64,000 nt of DNA. Origin: Thermaerobacter subterraneus DSM 13965 (lineage in GTDB: Bacteria; Bacillota; Sulfobacillia; Thermaerobacterales; Thermaerobacteraceae). Where the stretch lies: assembly GCF_000183545.2 (NCBI RefSeq), contig NZ_JH976535.1, positions 14,840 through 78,839 of the forward strand. Direction: 5' to 3'. This document shows positions 17,859 through 26,309 of this stretch, one piece after another (position 1 is the first letter of the stretch; each line of letters opens with the position of its first letter). Under the pieces are notes generated by a model. That model worked only from the letters and a program-made list of their open reading frames with translations. It did not search any database and was not told where the DNA came from. The position numbers and the translations under genes are program-made.

Positions 17859-18477
17859 CGCAGCTGCCCTCCCCTCCAGAGCCCTGGCGCCGCCCGCGGG
17901 CAAGGCTCGCCCAGGCCGGGCCCGCGGGCGCCGGCGCCCCGTGAGATGCGGATGGCTTCCCTGTGAACGTGGTGTCCGCTGGGGATCGACAGGCCACGGC
18001 GTCCCCACGACCGCCACCAGGCCACCGGGCGGCAAGGAACGTTCCTTCCCCCGCGGAGGGCGTGGCCCCTGCGGCCATCCGCCGGATCCTTGCCGGAGCC
18101 GGCGGGACGAACGGGGCAGGAGCCGTCCCCTTCATGGGCAAAGATGGTCTCGACCACCGGCACGGTGCGGGCGGCCAGCCGGGTTCCATCGCGCCGCTGA
18201 CACCGGCCGGAGGCTTCTCCTGGTGATGGGTTGTGCGTCGTGTAGTGCCGGCCAGGCCGGCAGGGAAAAGGGTAGAGACTCGGCAGCCAGTAAACGACGG
18301 TTGGTGTGAGGACGCGGTGGCCTGGTGGATCTATCCTGAATTGTTTATTAGCACTCTTGTTAGGCGGCTGTCAACAGCCCGCGGGGGTGCTCCGCCCGAA
18401 GCGTGCTGCAGCCGGCGGAGGCTCCGCCGGCAACCGCCCCCGGTGCGCAGCCAGCCGCCCCCGCGGAAAGGACGGCG
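17859..18477. other. Divergent intergenic region, ino1 / DMT exporter
   Basis: About 620 bases. The ino1-proximal half is GC-rich and featureless. The exporter-proximal part (18330-18380) is AT-richer and contains a CIRCE-like half-site. A strong 10-bp hairpin GCCGGCGGAG / CTCCGCCGGC (18411-18431) lies 46 bases before the exporter start. No confident promoter hexamers were found on either strand. Confidence 0.45.
18348..18374 (+). promoter_or_regulatory. Degenerate CIRCE-like element
   Basis: TTAGCACTC (18348-18356) equals the left arm of the HrcA operator CIRCE. Nine bases later comes GGCTGTCAA, matching 5 of 9 positions of the right arm GAGTGCTAA. The right part also forms its own dyad GGCTGT / ACAGCC (18366-18379). 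May be coincidence. Confidence 0.25.
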
Positions 18478-19623
18478 ATGGTCCCGATGGATTGGCGAAC
18501 CCTGGCCCTGGCGGGTTGCACCCTGCTGTTCTGGTCGTCGGCCTTCGCGGTGATCCGGGCCGGGCTCCGGTACTGGGGTCCCGGCGAGCTGGCGCTGGCC
18601 CGTTTCATCGTCGCCTCCCTTGCCCTGGCGCTGGGGCTGGGCTTGCGCCGGCTGGCCCGCAGGCAGGAGCAGCCGGCACCGGCGACGGGCCCGGCAACGA
18701 CCGGCGCAGCAACCGGGCCGGGTGCCGCCGGTACCGGTCGCCGCCGGGCCCACCGGCTGGCCCAGGCCGCCGGTGGGGAGCGTCCTGCGCTGCCGGCCGC
18801 GCCGGCGGCGTCAGGCGTGGAGAGCGGGTGGTGGCGGGATGCGGGCCGCTTCGTCCTGCTGGGGGCCACGGGGATCTTCCTGTATCACACGGGTTTGAAC
18901 TGGGGCGAGACCAGGGTTTCCGCCGCCACCGCCAGCCTGCTGGTGGCCACTGCCCCGGCGCTGACGGCCCTGATGTCCCGTTTCTGGCTCGGGGAGCGGC
19001 TGGCACCGCGGGGCTGGCTGGGTCTCGCGCTCAGCTTTGCGGGGGTGGCGCTGATCAGCTGGGCCGCCGCCCAGCCGGCGGCGCCGGAGCCCGCGGCGGC
19101 GGTCACGGCCGCGGGTGGCGGCGCCGTCCCGTCCCTGCCCGCTTGGGCCGGCCCTGCGGCCGTGGGCGTGGCCGCCCTGGGCACCTCGGCCTTCTTTGTC
19201 CTGCAGCGGCCCCTCAGCGGGCGCTACGATGCCCTCACCCTGACCGCCTTCTACACCTGGGCCGGCACCCTTCTGCTGGGGGCCGCCTTTGGCCCAGGGC
19301 TGGCCCGCCAGGTGGCGGCCGGCCAGCTGGCGCCGGGGGCGTGGCTGGCCGCGGTGTACCTGGGGGTCTTTCCGTCGGCCCTGGCCTACTGGTGCTGGTC
19401 GGCGGCCCTGGCCCGGGCACCTGCCGCCCGGGTGGCCAGCCTGCTCAACCTGAATCCCCTGCTGGCCGTGGCCACCGCCTGGGTCATGCTGGGCGAGCGC
19501 CCGACCTGGGCGGAGTGGCTGGGAGGAGCCGTAGCCGTAGCGGGCGTCCTGCTGGTGCAAGGCAGGGCTCGTCCTCGGGCCGCGGCCGCGCAGGGCCGGG
19601 GCCTGCCCGTTGCGGAGGGCTGA
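18478..19623 (+). CDS. EamA/DMT-family permease
   Basis: Drug/metabolite transporter superfamily protein with two EamA repeats, expected ten membrane helices; typical substrates are amino acids or small metabolites, usually exported. Repeat 1 starts LALAGCTLLFWSSAFAVIRAG and continues past GLNWGETRVSAATASLL; repeat 2 covers GVAALGTSAFFVLQRPLSG to LLNLNPLLAVATAWVMLGE, with the conserved glutamate. A 45-residue Ala/Gly/Arg-rich insertion (about residues 60-115) enlarges the loop between helices 2 and 3. Start at 18478 has GAAAGGACGG just upstream. Substrate unknown. Its 3' end overlaps the convergent hypothetical gene by 140 bases. Confidence 0.88.
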   Translation: MVPMDWRTLALAGCTLLFWSSAFAVIRAGLRYWGPGELALARFIVASLALALGLGLRRLARRQEQPAPATGPATTGAATGPGAAGTGRRRAHRLAQAAGGERPALPAAPAASGVESGWWRDAGRFVLLGATGIFLYHTGLNWGETRVSAATASLLVATAPALTALMSRFWLGERLAPRGWLGLALSFAGVALISWAAAQPAAPEPAAAVTAAGGGAVPSLPAWAGPAAVGVAALGTSAFFVLQRPLSGRYDALTLTAFYTWAGTLLLGAAFGPGLARQVAAGQLAPGAWLAAVYLGVFPSALAYWCWSAALARAPAARVASLLNLNPLLAVATAWVMLGERPTWAEWLGGAVAVAGVLLVQGRARPRAAAAQGRGLPVAEG

Positions 19624-20116
19624 GGGGCGCCTGGCCCGGGGGGCTGGCAGCCGGTTCGCCCTGGAGGACGGTGGACCGCATCGCGGCCTCCCCCTCTACG
19701 TTGCCGGCCCCGGGATCGTAACCCGGCGGTTCAGGATCGCGGTGGATGTGCTGGAACCGCTTCGCCAGCTCCTGCGCCAGCCGGCGATCGTCCCAGGTGC
19801 GCGGCGCAAGGCCCGCGGCGCCGGCCACCGCCGGGAGGCAGAAGGGACCGGCCCCGCAGAGGGGGCAGTAGAGGAGCCACTCGGTCTCGTAGAGGCCGGG
19901 GCCCAGGGGATACTGCAGGCCGAGCACCGGGCGCACCTCGGGGAAGTGGCGGCCGGCCCACTGGCGCAGGGCGGCGCGGAAGGCGTCCTCGTCCCAGGAG
20001 GGGCGCAGGCGGGCCCGGGGCTCGAGGATGGCCGCTACGGTGTCATGCCGGCCCAGGATGAAGACGGCACACTGTTGCGTCGTGTCGCCGAACCGGCCGA
20101 GAAGTACCCACCGCAC
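19484..20116 (-). CDS. Hypothetical protein with a CPLCG motif
   Basis: Not recognised. Residues 1-130 look ordered: RWVLLGRFGDTTQQCAVFIL, then LYETEWLLYCPLCGAGPFCL and LAQELAKRFQHIHRDPEPP. The CPLCG plus a following Cys could bind zinc or iron, but one pair is not enough to say. The last 70 residues run antisense through the end of the exporter gene and are low complexity, so the true C-terminus may be a by-product of a missing stop. GTG at 20116 has AAGGGGGG six bases upstream. Codon third positions are GC-rich, as expected for coding. Confidence 0.55.
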   Translation of the reverse strand: MRWVLLGRFGDTTQQCAVFILGRHDTVAAILEPRARLRPSWDEDAFRAALRQWAGRHFPEVRPVLGLQYPLGPGLYETEWLLYCPLCGAGPFCLPAVAGAAGLAPRTWDDRRLAQELAKRFQHIHRDPEPPGYDPGAGNVEGEAAMRSTVLQGEPAASPPGQAPLSPPQRAGPGPARPRPEDEPCLAPAGRPLRLRLLPATPPRSGARPA

Positions 20117-20928
20117 GGAATGCCCCCCTTCAGGATCCTCCCCTGGACTGGCGCCGGCGACGGGGCGGGAACGCACCGCCGGGCTTGCAGCCGGGGATCG
20201 GTGATCTGGCGACGAAGTGCGGGTCAGCCCGGCCCCCGCCCGCCGGATCCGCGCTGGGCGCAGGTAACTCCCTGCGAGCGGGGACCGGGTTGCTACCCGC
20301 AGGGCTGCGACGAATCACCCACATCCGGTGGACGCCCGAAGGTGCTACCGTAGCCATGACGGCCCCGCCCGCGGGAGCCGGGGCCGCCGGCCATTCCGGA
20401 CCCGTACCGGGAGGCCGGCCTGGGTACCTACCCGGTCTGGTGGAAGCAAACTGGCCGCGCGCCAGGGCGCGGCAGAGACAAGGAACATCCAGCGGTCGTG
20501 CAGGGTCGAATGTTCCCCTTGCGTGGTAGGTGGCGGTAAGCCGGCAGCGGTCACAACGGCGTTCATCCCGTCGGCGAATTGGGCACAACCCGGAAAGGCG
20601 GGTTTTTCCGATAATATTTGGCTTTCATTGCCCGTTCCCTGCGCTGGCGGAAAGGGGTTCCTTTCGCCGAACTCGGCGGACGAACGCGGCAAGCTCGCTC
20701 CGGGCGATGGGCCGTCGGCACCGCAAGCCGCCCGCGGCCGCCATCAGGTCTCGACACGGTTCATCGGTATGCGGCGTCGTAGCGTCGTAGGACCGATGCC
20801 TGCGGCAGCTGGGCCGGCAGGGTGCGCAGTGCCGGTCGCCGTCCGGGCCCAGGCCAGGGGCCGGCAGCGACTCGGCGGAACCGACCGGGAAGGCAGCAGG
20901 GGCGTGACAGCGGGGTCCAGGCCATGGC
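20117..20928. other. Long intergenic region with possible non-coding transcript
   Basis: About 800 bases without a convincing gene on either strand. It contains a structured stretch (a stem pairing CAAGGAACAT near 20480 with ATGTTCCCCTTG near 20512) and a plus-strand intrinsic terminator at 20587-20607. GC falls around 20600-20640 (ATAATATTTGGC). A small RNA ending at the terminator is possible; no known RNA family was recognised (RNase P, SRP, 6S, tmRNA and common riboswitch signatures were looked for by eye). Confidence 0.4.
20587..20607 (+). terminator. Intrinsic terminator without an obvious upstream gene
   Basis: AACCCG / CGGGTT stem with a 6-base loop, running into TTTTT on the plus strand. 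The nearest plus-strand gene ends almost 1 kb upstream. Confidence 0.6.
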
Positions 20929-20957
20929 TTGCACGCCGCAGCAGCCGTCCCTATAAT
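20929..20957 (+). promoter_or_regulatory. Promoter for tRNA-Met
   Basis: TTGCAC, 17-base spacer, TATAAT. Predicted start near 20964, about 100 bases before the tRNA. The leader contains a 10-bp inverted repeat (CCCGGCAGCC at 20981 / GGCTGCCGGG at 21014). Confidence 0.7.
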
Positions 20958-21063
20958 AGGCCTTGCGAGCGCGCGAGCGCCCCGGCAGCCGGCGGGACCG
21001 TCTTGCGGGTGGCGGCTGCCGGGCCCGCGGCGGCCGTTGCAGGCCATCGTGGGAGATACGTGG

Positions 21064-21137
21064 GGCGGCGTAGCTCAGTTGGTTAGAGCATGCGGTTCAT
21101 ACCCGCAGGGTCGGTGGTTCGAATCCACCCGCCGCTA
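21064..21137 (+). tRNA. tRNA-Met (CAT), elongator type
   Basis: Cloverleaf is complete: acceptor GGCGGCG / CGCCGCT with a G-U first pair, D-arm GCTC / GAGC, anticodon stem TGCGG / CCGCA with loop TTCATAC, and T-arm GGTGG TTCGAAT CCACC. The first pair and the lack of three G-C pairs at the loop end of the anticodon stem exclude the initiator. An Ile-CAU tRNA cannot be wholly excluded, but the body matches elongator Met. CCA is not encoded. Confidence 0.93.
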
Positions 21138-21225
21138 CCGTCGGATGCCGCGGCCTGTGCGCCGCGGTGCTCCGCGTACAGCTGCCGGATACCGGTCGCG
21201 GCGCCCGGGTACCGGCTCCTGCCGC

Positions 21226-21255
21226 TTCACCAGGCCGTGGGCGCCATGGTATAAT
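21226..21255 (+). promoter_or_regulatory. Promoter for tRNA-Lys
   Basis: TTCACC, 18-base spacer, TATAAT, with TGG directly before the hexamer (extended -10). Start would be near 21262, only 8 bases before the tRNA. Confidence 0.7.
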
Positions 21256-21269
21256 GGGATCCGGCACGC

Positions 21270-21342
21270 AGGCCCTTAGCTCAACTGGCAGAGCACCTGA
21301 CTCTTAATCAGGGTGTTGTGGGTTCGAGTCCCACAGGGCCTA
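21270..21342 (+). tRNA. tRNA-Lys (CTT)
   Basis: Acceptor AGGCCCT / AGGGCCT, D-arm GCTC / GAGC, anticodon stem CCTGA / TCAGG around CTCTTAA, T-arm GTGGG TTCGAGT CCCAC. CCA is not encoded. Followed directly by a strong terminator. Confidence 0.95.
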
Positions 21343-21378
21343 CAAGAAACCCGCGCACGGCGCGGGTTTCTTGCTTTT
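21343..21378 (+). terminator. Strong intrinsic terminator of tRNA-Lys
   Basis: Perfect 14-bp stem CAAGAAACCCGCGC / GCGCGGGTTTCTTG with a 3-base loop, then CTTTT. It begins at the first base after the tRNA. Confidence 0.9.
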
Positions 21379-21586
21379 CGGCCCCGCGCAAAAGCGCCGC
21401 TGGACCGGACTGTGACAGGAACGGGAGCCGGGCGCCACGGAAGCCTGTCCTGACCGTGGGCCGCGCACGTTGGGCACTGGTCCCCCTCCCCGTCACGCCG
21501 GATCCACCGCTGTGCGCGCCGGGGATCGTGGCGCGGGACGCGGCGCAGGGAGCGGGGCGGGTCCTGCATGGGCTCCTGTCCCACGG

Positions 21587-22141
21587 TCACTGGGGCTGCC
21601 ACGGGACATCGGGCACGCCCGCCCGGTGATTGACCCAGCGCGCCAGCACGAACAGCAGGTCCGACAAGCGGTTCAGGTACTGGAGGACCACGGGGTTGAC
21701 TTCCTCCTGGGCGGCCAGGGCGGCGACCCTGCGCTCGGCCCGCCGCGCCACCGTGCGCGCCAGGTGCAGGGCCGCGGCCGCCGGCGCGCCGCCGGGCAGG
21801 ATGAATTGCCGCAGCGGCGGCAACTGGGCGTCATACCGGTCGATCAGGCCCTCCAGCGCCTGCACCTGCTGGGCCGTCACCCGGGGCAGGCCCGTCGCCG
21901 CCTCCCGGGCGGGACCCGGCGGCGCCGCCAGATCCGCCCCCAGCGCAAAGCACTCCTGCTGCAGCTGGTGGATCACCGGCGCCGGGTCGGCGCCGTCCAG
22001 CAGCGCCGCCGCCCAGCCCAGGGCGGCGTTCAACTCGTCCACGGCGCCATAGGCTTCGACCCTGGGATGGGCCTTGGGAACCCGGCCGCCGCCCAGCATG
22101 CCCGTCTCGCCGGCATCGCCCGTCCGGGTGTAGATCTTCAT
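21587..22141 (-). CDS. Cob(I)yrinic acid a,c-diamide / cob(I)alamin adenosyltransferase, PduO type
   Basis: Transfers the adenosyl group of ATP to cob(I)alamin, giving adenosylcobalamin. N-terminal KIYTRTGDAGETGMLGGGR is the ATP-binding signature of the PduO/MMAB family, followed by AYGAVDELNAALGWA and, near the end, ARTVARRAERRVAAL and LNRLSDLLFVLARW, which form the trimer-interface helices. Length 184 is typical. The ATG at 22141 has GGGAGGG about 7 bases upstream. It is monocistronic here, so no substrate-pathway link to neighbours; it implies that adenosylcobalamin-dependent enzymes exist elsewhere. Confidence 0.93.
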   Translation of the reverse strand: MKIYTRTGDAGETGMLGGGRVPKAHPRVEAYGAVDELNAALGWAAALLDGADPAPVIHQLQQECFALGADLAAPPGPAREAATGLPRVTAQQVQALEGLIDRYDAQLPPLRQFILPGGAPAAAALHLARTVARRAERRVAALAAQEEVNPVVLQYLNRLSDLLFVLARWVNHRAGVPDVPWQPQ

Positions 22142-22388
22142 TCCGTTCCCTCCCGTCGTCCACCGGTCCCGAGGGGTTCCGCTCACCGGGGCCCGCGCGG
22201 AGCGCGCCGGCGGGTGCGCCTCTGGCCCGGACATGGAAAGGATCTGGGATGCCTCCGCTGGCCCTTCGCCCGTGAACCGTATCCCCTGCGACCGGCTGTC
22301 GGGGTCACCGTCGCATGACGCGGCGCGGCCGTGACGCCCGGTCTAGGCCCGCCCCCGGCGCGCATAGGGTGCAGGGGGTGCACAAGCC

Positions 22389-23204
22389 ATGAAGCAGGCG
22401 CGTTTGCCGCACATCCTCTGGAGTCTCCGCAGCAGCCGGCCGGCCCGCCTCCGTTCCCGGACGAACCCGCCGGTTCCCGCGGGCCCGCCGGAGGCTGCCA
22501 TCGCCAGGCCACCCGGTTCGCGGCCCCCTTCGGGGAATCCCTTGCTCCGCCGGCTGCTCTCTTCCTCCCCAGCGGCGTCCCTGTCCTTCAGCAGCGGCCC
22601 CACGCCGGGACCGGGAAGCGAAGCGGCTGCCGCCGGCCGGGGCGGGCAAGATCCCTCCGCCGCCGGTCTCCGGGTCCCCGGCTCGAACCCGCGCCGGGCG
22701 GGCGCTTCGTACTCCAGCCTGCCCGCAGGTCCCTGGGCCCTCCTGCTCCTCCTGGCCCTGCTGGCGGGCCTGCCCTGGATGCTGGCCACCCCGCGGGTCG
22801 GCTGGCTGCCGGGGGTTCCCGCCGCCGTGCCCGCCCAGGCCGGCCTCAGCATCGCCCTGGAGGGGGACACCACGCCCGCCGCATACGAAGAGGGCGGCCC
22901 GCCCATCGCCGTGGGCTCGGCCGCCGATGCCCGCGTGTTTTTGCGCCAGTTCGCGCCGGAGCTGGCCGCCGCGGGCAGCGAGATCCTGGGCCAGGCGGCG
23001 GCCCGCCAGGGCTGGCGCGCCCGCCAGGTCACCCTCGCCCAGCTGGTGCTCCTGCGGGACGGGCAGGTGGTCGCCCGCTACGACGTCTCCGACGGCGGCA
23101 CCACGCGGCCCGCCTGGATCCGGTTCGCTCGGCTGGCGGGCCGGTGGCAGGCCGTCCACCTGGTGGTGGGCGAACCCGGCCAGGCGACCTTGCCAGCCCC
23201 GTAG
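22389..23204 (+). CDS. Hypothetical single-span membrane protein
   Basis: Not recognised. Residues 1-112 are low complexity (Pro/Ser/Arg/Ala) and presumably cytoplasmic. One membrane helix follows (WALLLLLALLAGLPWMLA, about 114-132). The outer domain of about 135 residues looks folded: DARVFLRQFAPELAAAGSEI, VTLAQLVLLRDGQVVARYDV and RFARLAGRWQAVHLVVGEP. ATG at 22389 has AGGGGGTG eight bases upstream. It is divergent from the adenosyltransferase and convergent with sdhB. Topology predicts an extracytoplasmic domain anchored by an uncleaved signal; function unknown. Confidence 0.6.
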   Translation: MKQARLPHILWSLRSSRPARLRSRTNPPVPAGPPEAAIARPPGSRPPSGNPLLRRLLSSSPAASLSFSSGPTPGPGSEAAAAGRGGQDPSAAGLRVPGSNPRRAGASYSSLPAGPWALLLLLALLAGLPWMLATPRVGWLPGVPAAVPAQAGLSIALEGDTTPAAYEEGGPPIAVGSAADARVFLRQFAPELAAAGSEILGQAAARQGWRARQVTLAQLVLLRDGQVVARYDVSDGGTTRPAWIRFARLAGRWQAVHLVVGEPGQATLPAP

Positions 23205-23413
23205 GCGGGGCACGCCCGGCCCTGCGGTGGGCCGCCACTTCCCCCTCCCGGCTCCCGCGGGAGGCGAGGCCCCGCCGGGTCCCCGGCGGCCCGGGCCTCA
23301 CGCCTCACCCCTCGCCCTTCCGGCCGGGGTGCGGGCGCTGACGGTTCCCTCCCGGGCAGGCCGGGTTCGTCCCCCACGGCCCCGATGCCGTTCGACGCCG
23401 TTCGCGCAACGGC

Positions 23414-24121
23414 TCAGCGCTGCCCCAGCAGGATGGCGCGCTTGACCTCCTGGATGGCGCGGGTCACCTCGATACCCCGCGGGCAGGCCTCGGTGCAGTT
23501 GAAGATGGTGCGGCAGCGCCAGACCCCGTCGCGGGAGTTCAGGATGCGCAGCCGCTCGTCGGCCGCCTGGTCCCGGCTGTCAAAGATGAAGCGGTGGGCG
23601 TTGACGATGGCGGCCGGGCCCACGTAGTCGGGATTGGCCCAGAAGGACGGGCACGACGTGGTGCAGCAACCGCAGAGGATGCACTTGGTCGTGTCGTCGA
23701 AGCGCTCCCGGTCGTGGGGGGATTGCAGCCGCTCCCGCTCGGGCTCCGGGTCGTGGTTGATCAGGTAAGGCTTGATGGACCGGTATGCGGCGAAGAAACC
23801 GGTGAAGTCCACGATCAGGTCCTTCTTGACCCGGAAGCCCCGCATGGGTTCCACGGTGATGGGCTGGGACAGCTCCTTGACCAGGGTCTTGCACGCCAGC
23901 CGGGCCTTGCCGTTGATGATCATGGCGTCGGAGCCGCAGACCCCGTGGGCGCAGGACCGCCGGTAGGCCAGGGTGCCGTCGACCTCCCACTTGACCCGGT
24001 TCAAAAGGTCCAGGACCCGATCGGTGGGGTCCGCCTCAAGCCGGTATTCCTCCCAGTGGGGCTCCCGATCCTGCTCCGGATTGTAGCGCCGGATGCGCAG
24101 CGTCACCTGCAAGGTTCTCAC
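23414..24121 (-). CDS. sdhB: Succinate dehydrogenase iron-sulfur subunit
   Basis: Carries electrons from the flavin of SdhA to quinone. The [2Fe-2S] ligands are in RRSCAHGVCGSDAM plus a downstream Cys (ARLACKTL); the C-terminal ferredoxin half has CILCGCCTTSCPSF and CRTIFNCTEACPRGI, giving the ligands for the [4Fe-4S] and [3Fe-4S] clusters. Length 235 is normal. GTG at 24121 is chosen, giving RTLQVTLRIRRYNPEQ; a further upstream frame is low complexity. Last gene of sdhCDAB, 40 bases after sdhA. Confidence 0.95.
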   Translation of the reverse strand: MRTLQVTLRIRRYNPEQDREPHWEEYRLEADPTDRVLDLLNRVKWEVDGTLAYRRSCAHGVCGSDAMIINGKARLACKTLVKELSQPITVEPMRGFRVKKDLIVDFTGFFAAYRSIKPYLINHDPEPERERLQSPHDRERFDDTTKCILCGCCTTSCPSFWANPDYVGPAAIVNAHRFIFDSRDQAADERLRILNSRDGVWRCRTIFNCTEACPRGIEVTRAIQEVKRAILLGQR

Positions 24122-24161
24122 TCCCCGTGACCGTTGCCGTGGGTGCCGGCCTCCCCCGGAT

Positions 24162-25913
24162 TCAGTACTTGCGCTCCTGGGGCTGGAAGCGCGTGATGAC
24201 CACCGGCTTGTAATCGATCCGGACCGACCCGTCGGGCTCCCGGTAGAGCAGCGTGTGCTTGAGCCAGTTGGCGTCATCGCGCTTGGGGTAGTCCTCGCGG
24301 GCGTGCCCGCCCCGGCTTTCCTTCCGGTTCCGGGCGGCCACCACCGTCGCCCGCGCGCACTCCAGCAGGTTGCCCAGTTCCAGGGCCTCCAGCAGGTCCG
24401 TGTTGTACATGCGGCCGCGGTCGTCGATGGCGGCCTCCTGGTACTGGGCCTCCAGCTCCTTCAGGATGCCCTCCATCTCCGTCAGGCCTTCTTCCGTACG
24501 GAAGACCCCGGCCTTGTCCATCATCTCTTCCTGCAACCGTGCCCGGATGGCACCGATCTTCTCGCCCTTCTGGCGGGTGAGGAACCGCTCCACCTGCTCC
24601 CGGGCCCAGTCCGTCGCGTCCCCGGGCAGGGCCGGCCAGTCCGACTCGCGGGCATACCGGGCCATGTGGCGGCCTGCCCGCCGCCCGAACACCACCAGGT
24701 CCAGGAGGGAGTTGGTGCCCAGGCGGTTGGCCCCGTGCACCGAGACGCACGCGCATTCGCCTGCGGCGTAGAAGCCTTCCACGGGGGTGTTCTGCGCGTC
24801 CCAGATCACCCGCCCGTCCACGTCGGTCGGGATGCCACCCATCTCGTAGTGGGCGGTGGGCTGGATGGGGATGGGTTCCTCCACCGGGTCGATGCCCAGG
24901 TAGGTGCGGACGAAGTCGGTGATGTCGGGCAGGCGCGTCTCGATGATGTCGCGGCTCAGGTGGGTGAGGTCCAGGTGGACGTAGTCCTTGCCGTCGATGC
25001 CGCGCCCCTCGCGGATCTCCAGGTAGATGGCCCGCGAGACCACGTCGCGCGGCGCCAGGTCCTTGATGGTGGGCGCGTACCGCTCCATGAAACGCTCGCC
25101 GTGCCGGTTGCGCAGGATGCCGCCCTCGCCCCGGGCCCCTTCGGTGATCAGGATCCCCAGGCGGTAGATGCCCGTGGGGTGGAACTGGAAGAACTCCATG
25201 TCCTCAAGGGGGATGCCGTGGCGGAAGGCGATGGCCAAGCCGTCGCCCGTCAAGGCCAGCGCGTTGCTGGTGACCTTGAACATGCGGCCGGCGCCGCCGG
25301 TGGCGAACAGCGTGGCCTTGGCATGGAAGACGTGCAGGTCGCCCGTGGCCAGCTCGATGGCCACCACTCCGGCTACCCGCCGCCCGTCCATGATCAGGTC
25401 GACCACGTGGAACTCGTCGAAGAAGCGCACGCCGTGCTTGATGGACTGCTGGTAGAGGGTCTGCAGGATCATGTGGCCGGTGCGGTCGGCAGCAAAGCAG
25501 GAGCGGTGGACGGGTGCCTTGCCGAACTCCTTGGTGTGCCCGCCGAAGCGCCGCTGGTTGATCCGACCGTCCTCGGTGCGGCTGAAGGGCAAGCCCATGT
25601 GCTCCAGCTCGTACACGGCTTCGGGCGCTTCCTTGCACATGACCTCGATGGCGTCCTGGTCACCCAGGTAGTCGCTGCCCTTCACCGTGTCGAACATGTG
25701 CCACTCCCAGTGGTCCTCTTCGATGTTGCCCAGGGCCGCGCCGATGCCGCCCTGGGCCGCGCCGGTGTGGGAGCGGGAGGGGTACAGCTTGCTGACCACG
25801 GCCACCTTGAGGTCGGGATACTTGGCCAGTTCCACCGCCGCCCGCAAGCCGGCGCCGCCGGCGCCGACGATGACGGCGTCAAACTGATGCCGGTGGATAC
25901 GAATCGCAGACAC
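24162..25913 (-). CDS. sdhA: Succinate dehydrogenase flavoprotein subunit
   Basis: Oxidises succinate to fumarate in the TCA cycle. FAD-binding GAGGAGLRAAVELA near residue 17 and SRSHTGAAQGGI near residue 48, whose His is the usual covalent FAD attachment point. Substrate-site elements are FHPTGIY, TEGARGEGG, and HYEMGGIPTDVDGRV. C-terminal Arg-rich GGHAREDYP motif is present. 583 residues, full length. It begins 6 bases after the sdhD stop, in the operon. Confidence 0.97.
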   Translation of the reverse strand: MSAIRIHRHQFDAVIVGAGGAGLRAAVELAKYPDLKVAVVSKLYPSRSHTGAAQGGIGAALGNIEEDHWEWHMFDTVKGSDYLGDQDAIEVMCKEAPEAVYELEHMGLPFSRTEDGRINQRRFGGHTKEFGKAPVHRSCFAADRTGHMILQTLYQQSIKHGVRFFDEFHVVDLIMDGRRVAGVVAIELATGDLHVFHAKATLFATGGAGRMFKVTSNALALTGDGLAIAFRHGIPLEDMEFFQFHPTGIYRLGILITEGARGEGGILRNRHGERFMERYAPTIKDLAPRDVVSRAIYLEIREGRGIDGKDYVHLDLTHLSRDIIETRLPDITDFVRTYLGIDPVEEPIPIQPTAHYEMGGIPTDVDGRVIWDAQNTPVEGFYAAGECACVSVHGANRLGTNSLLDLVVFGRRAGRHMARYARESDWPALPGDATDWAREQVERFLTRQKGEKIGAIRARLQEEMMDKAGVFRTEEGLTEMEGILKELEAQYQEAAIDDRGRMYNTDLLEALELGNLLECARATVVAARNRKESRGGHAREDYPKRDDANWLKHTLLYREPDGSVRIDYKPVVITRFQPQERKY

Positions 25914-25919
25914 CCCCGA

Positions 25920-26297
25920 TCAGGCCGGGAACGGGAAGGTCACCAGGACCACGGTGCCCAGGACCAGCAGGATGAACGTCACCACGTAGAGCAGCGTCAG
26001 CCAGAAGGTACGCCATCCCGGCCGGTGGGCGTAGTCGTCGATGATGACCCGGATCCCGTTGGCCCCATGGAAGAGCGCCAGGGCCAGCATCACCCAGTCG
26101 TAGGTGCGCCATCCGATGTTGGCCAAGCGCCGGGCGACGAAGTTGTAGTCGATGATTTCCACGCTGTTGAGGATATGCATGATGTAGAGGTGCCCCAGGA
26201 CGAGAAAGACCAGCAGCAGACCGGAGATCCGCATGAAGAACCAGGACCACAGCTCGAACCCGCTGGCCGGGCGCGGGCTTCCTTCTCCGTACGACAC
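25920..26297 (-). CDS. sdhD: Succinate dehydrogenase membrane anchor SdhD
   Basis: Small cytochrome b-type anchor of complex II, 125 residues with three membrane helices: MRISGLLLVFLVLGHLYIMH, DWVMLALALFHGANGIRVII, and FWLTLLYVVTFILLVLGTVV. His in GHLYIMH and FHGANG are candidate haem ligands. The GANGIRVIIDDY sequence is typical of SdhD. It lies between sdhC (12-base gap) and sdhA (6-base gap). Confidence 0.92.
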   Translation of the reverse strand: MSYGEGSPRPASGFELWSWFFMRISGLLLVFLVLGHLYIMHILNSVEIIDYNFVARRLANIGWRTYDWVMLALALFHGANGIRVIIDDYAHRPGWRTFWLTLLYVVTFILLVLGTVVLVTFPFPA

Positions 26298-26309
26298 CCC
26301 GCCACCCCC

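Noticed and set aside
20130-20588. Cys-containing minus-strand frame (RRCDRC near its start)
   Set aside because: No ribosome binding site fits, composition is random, and it crosses a terminator on the other strand.
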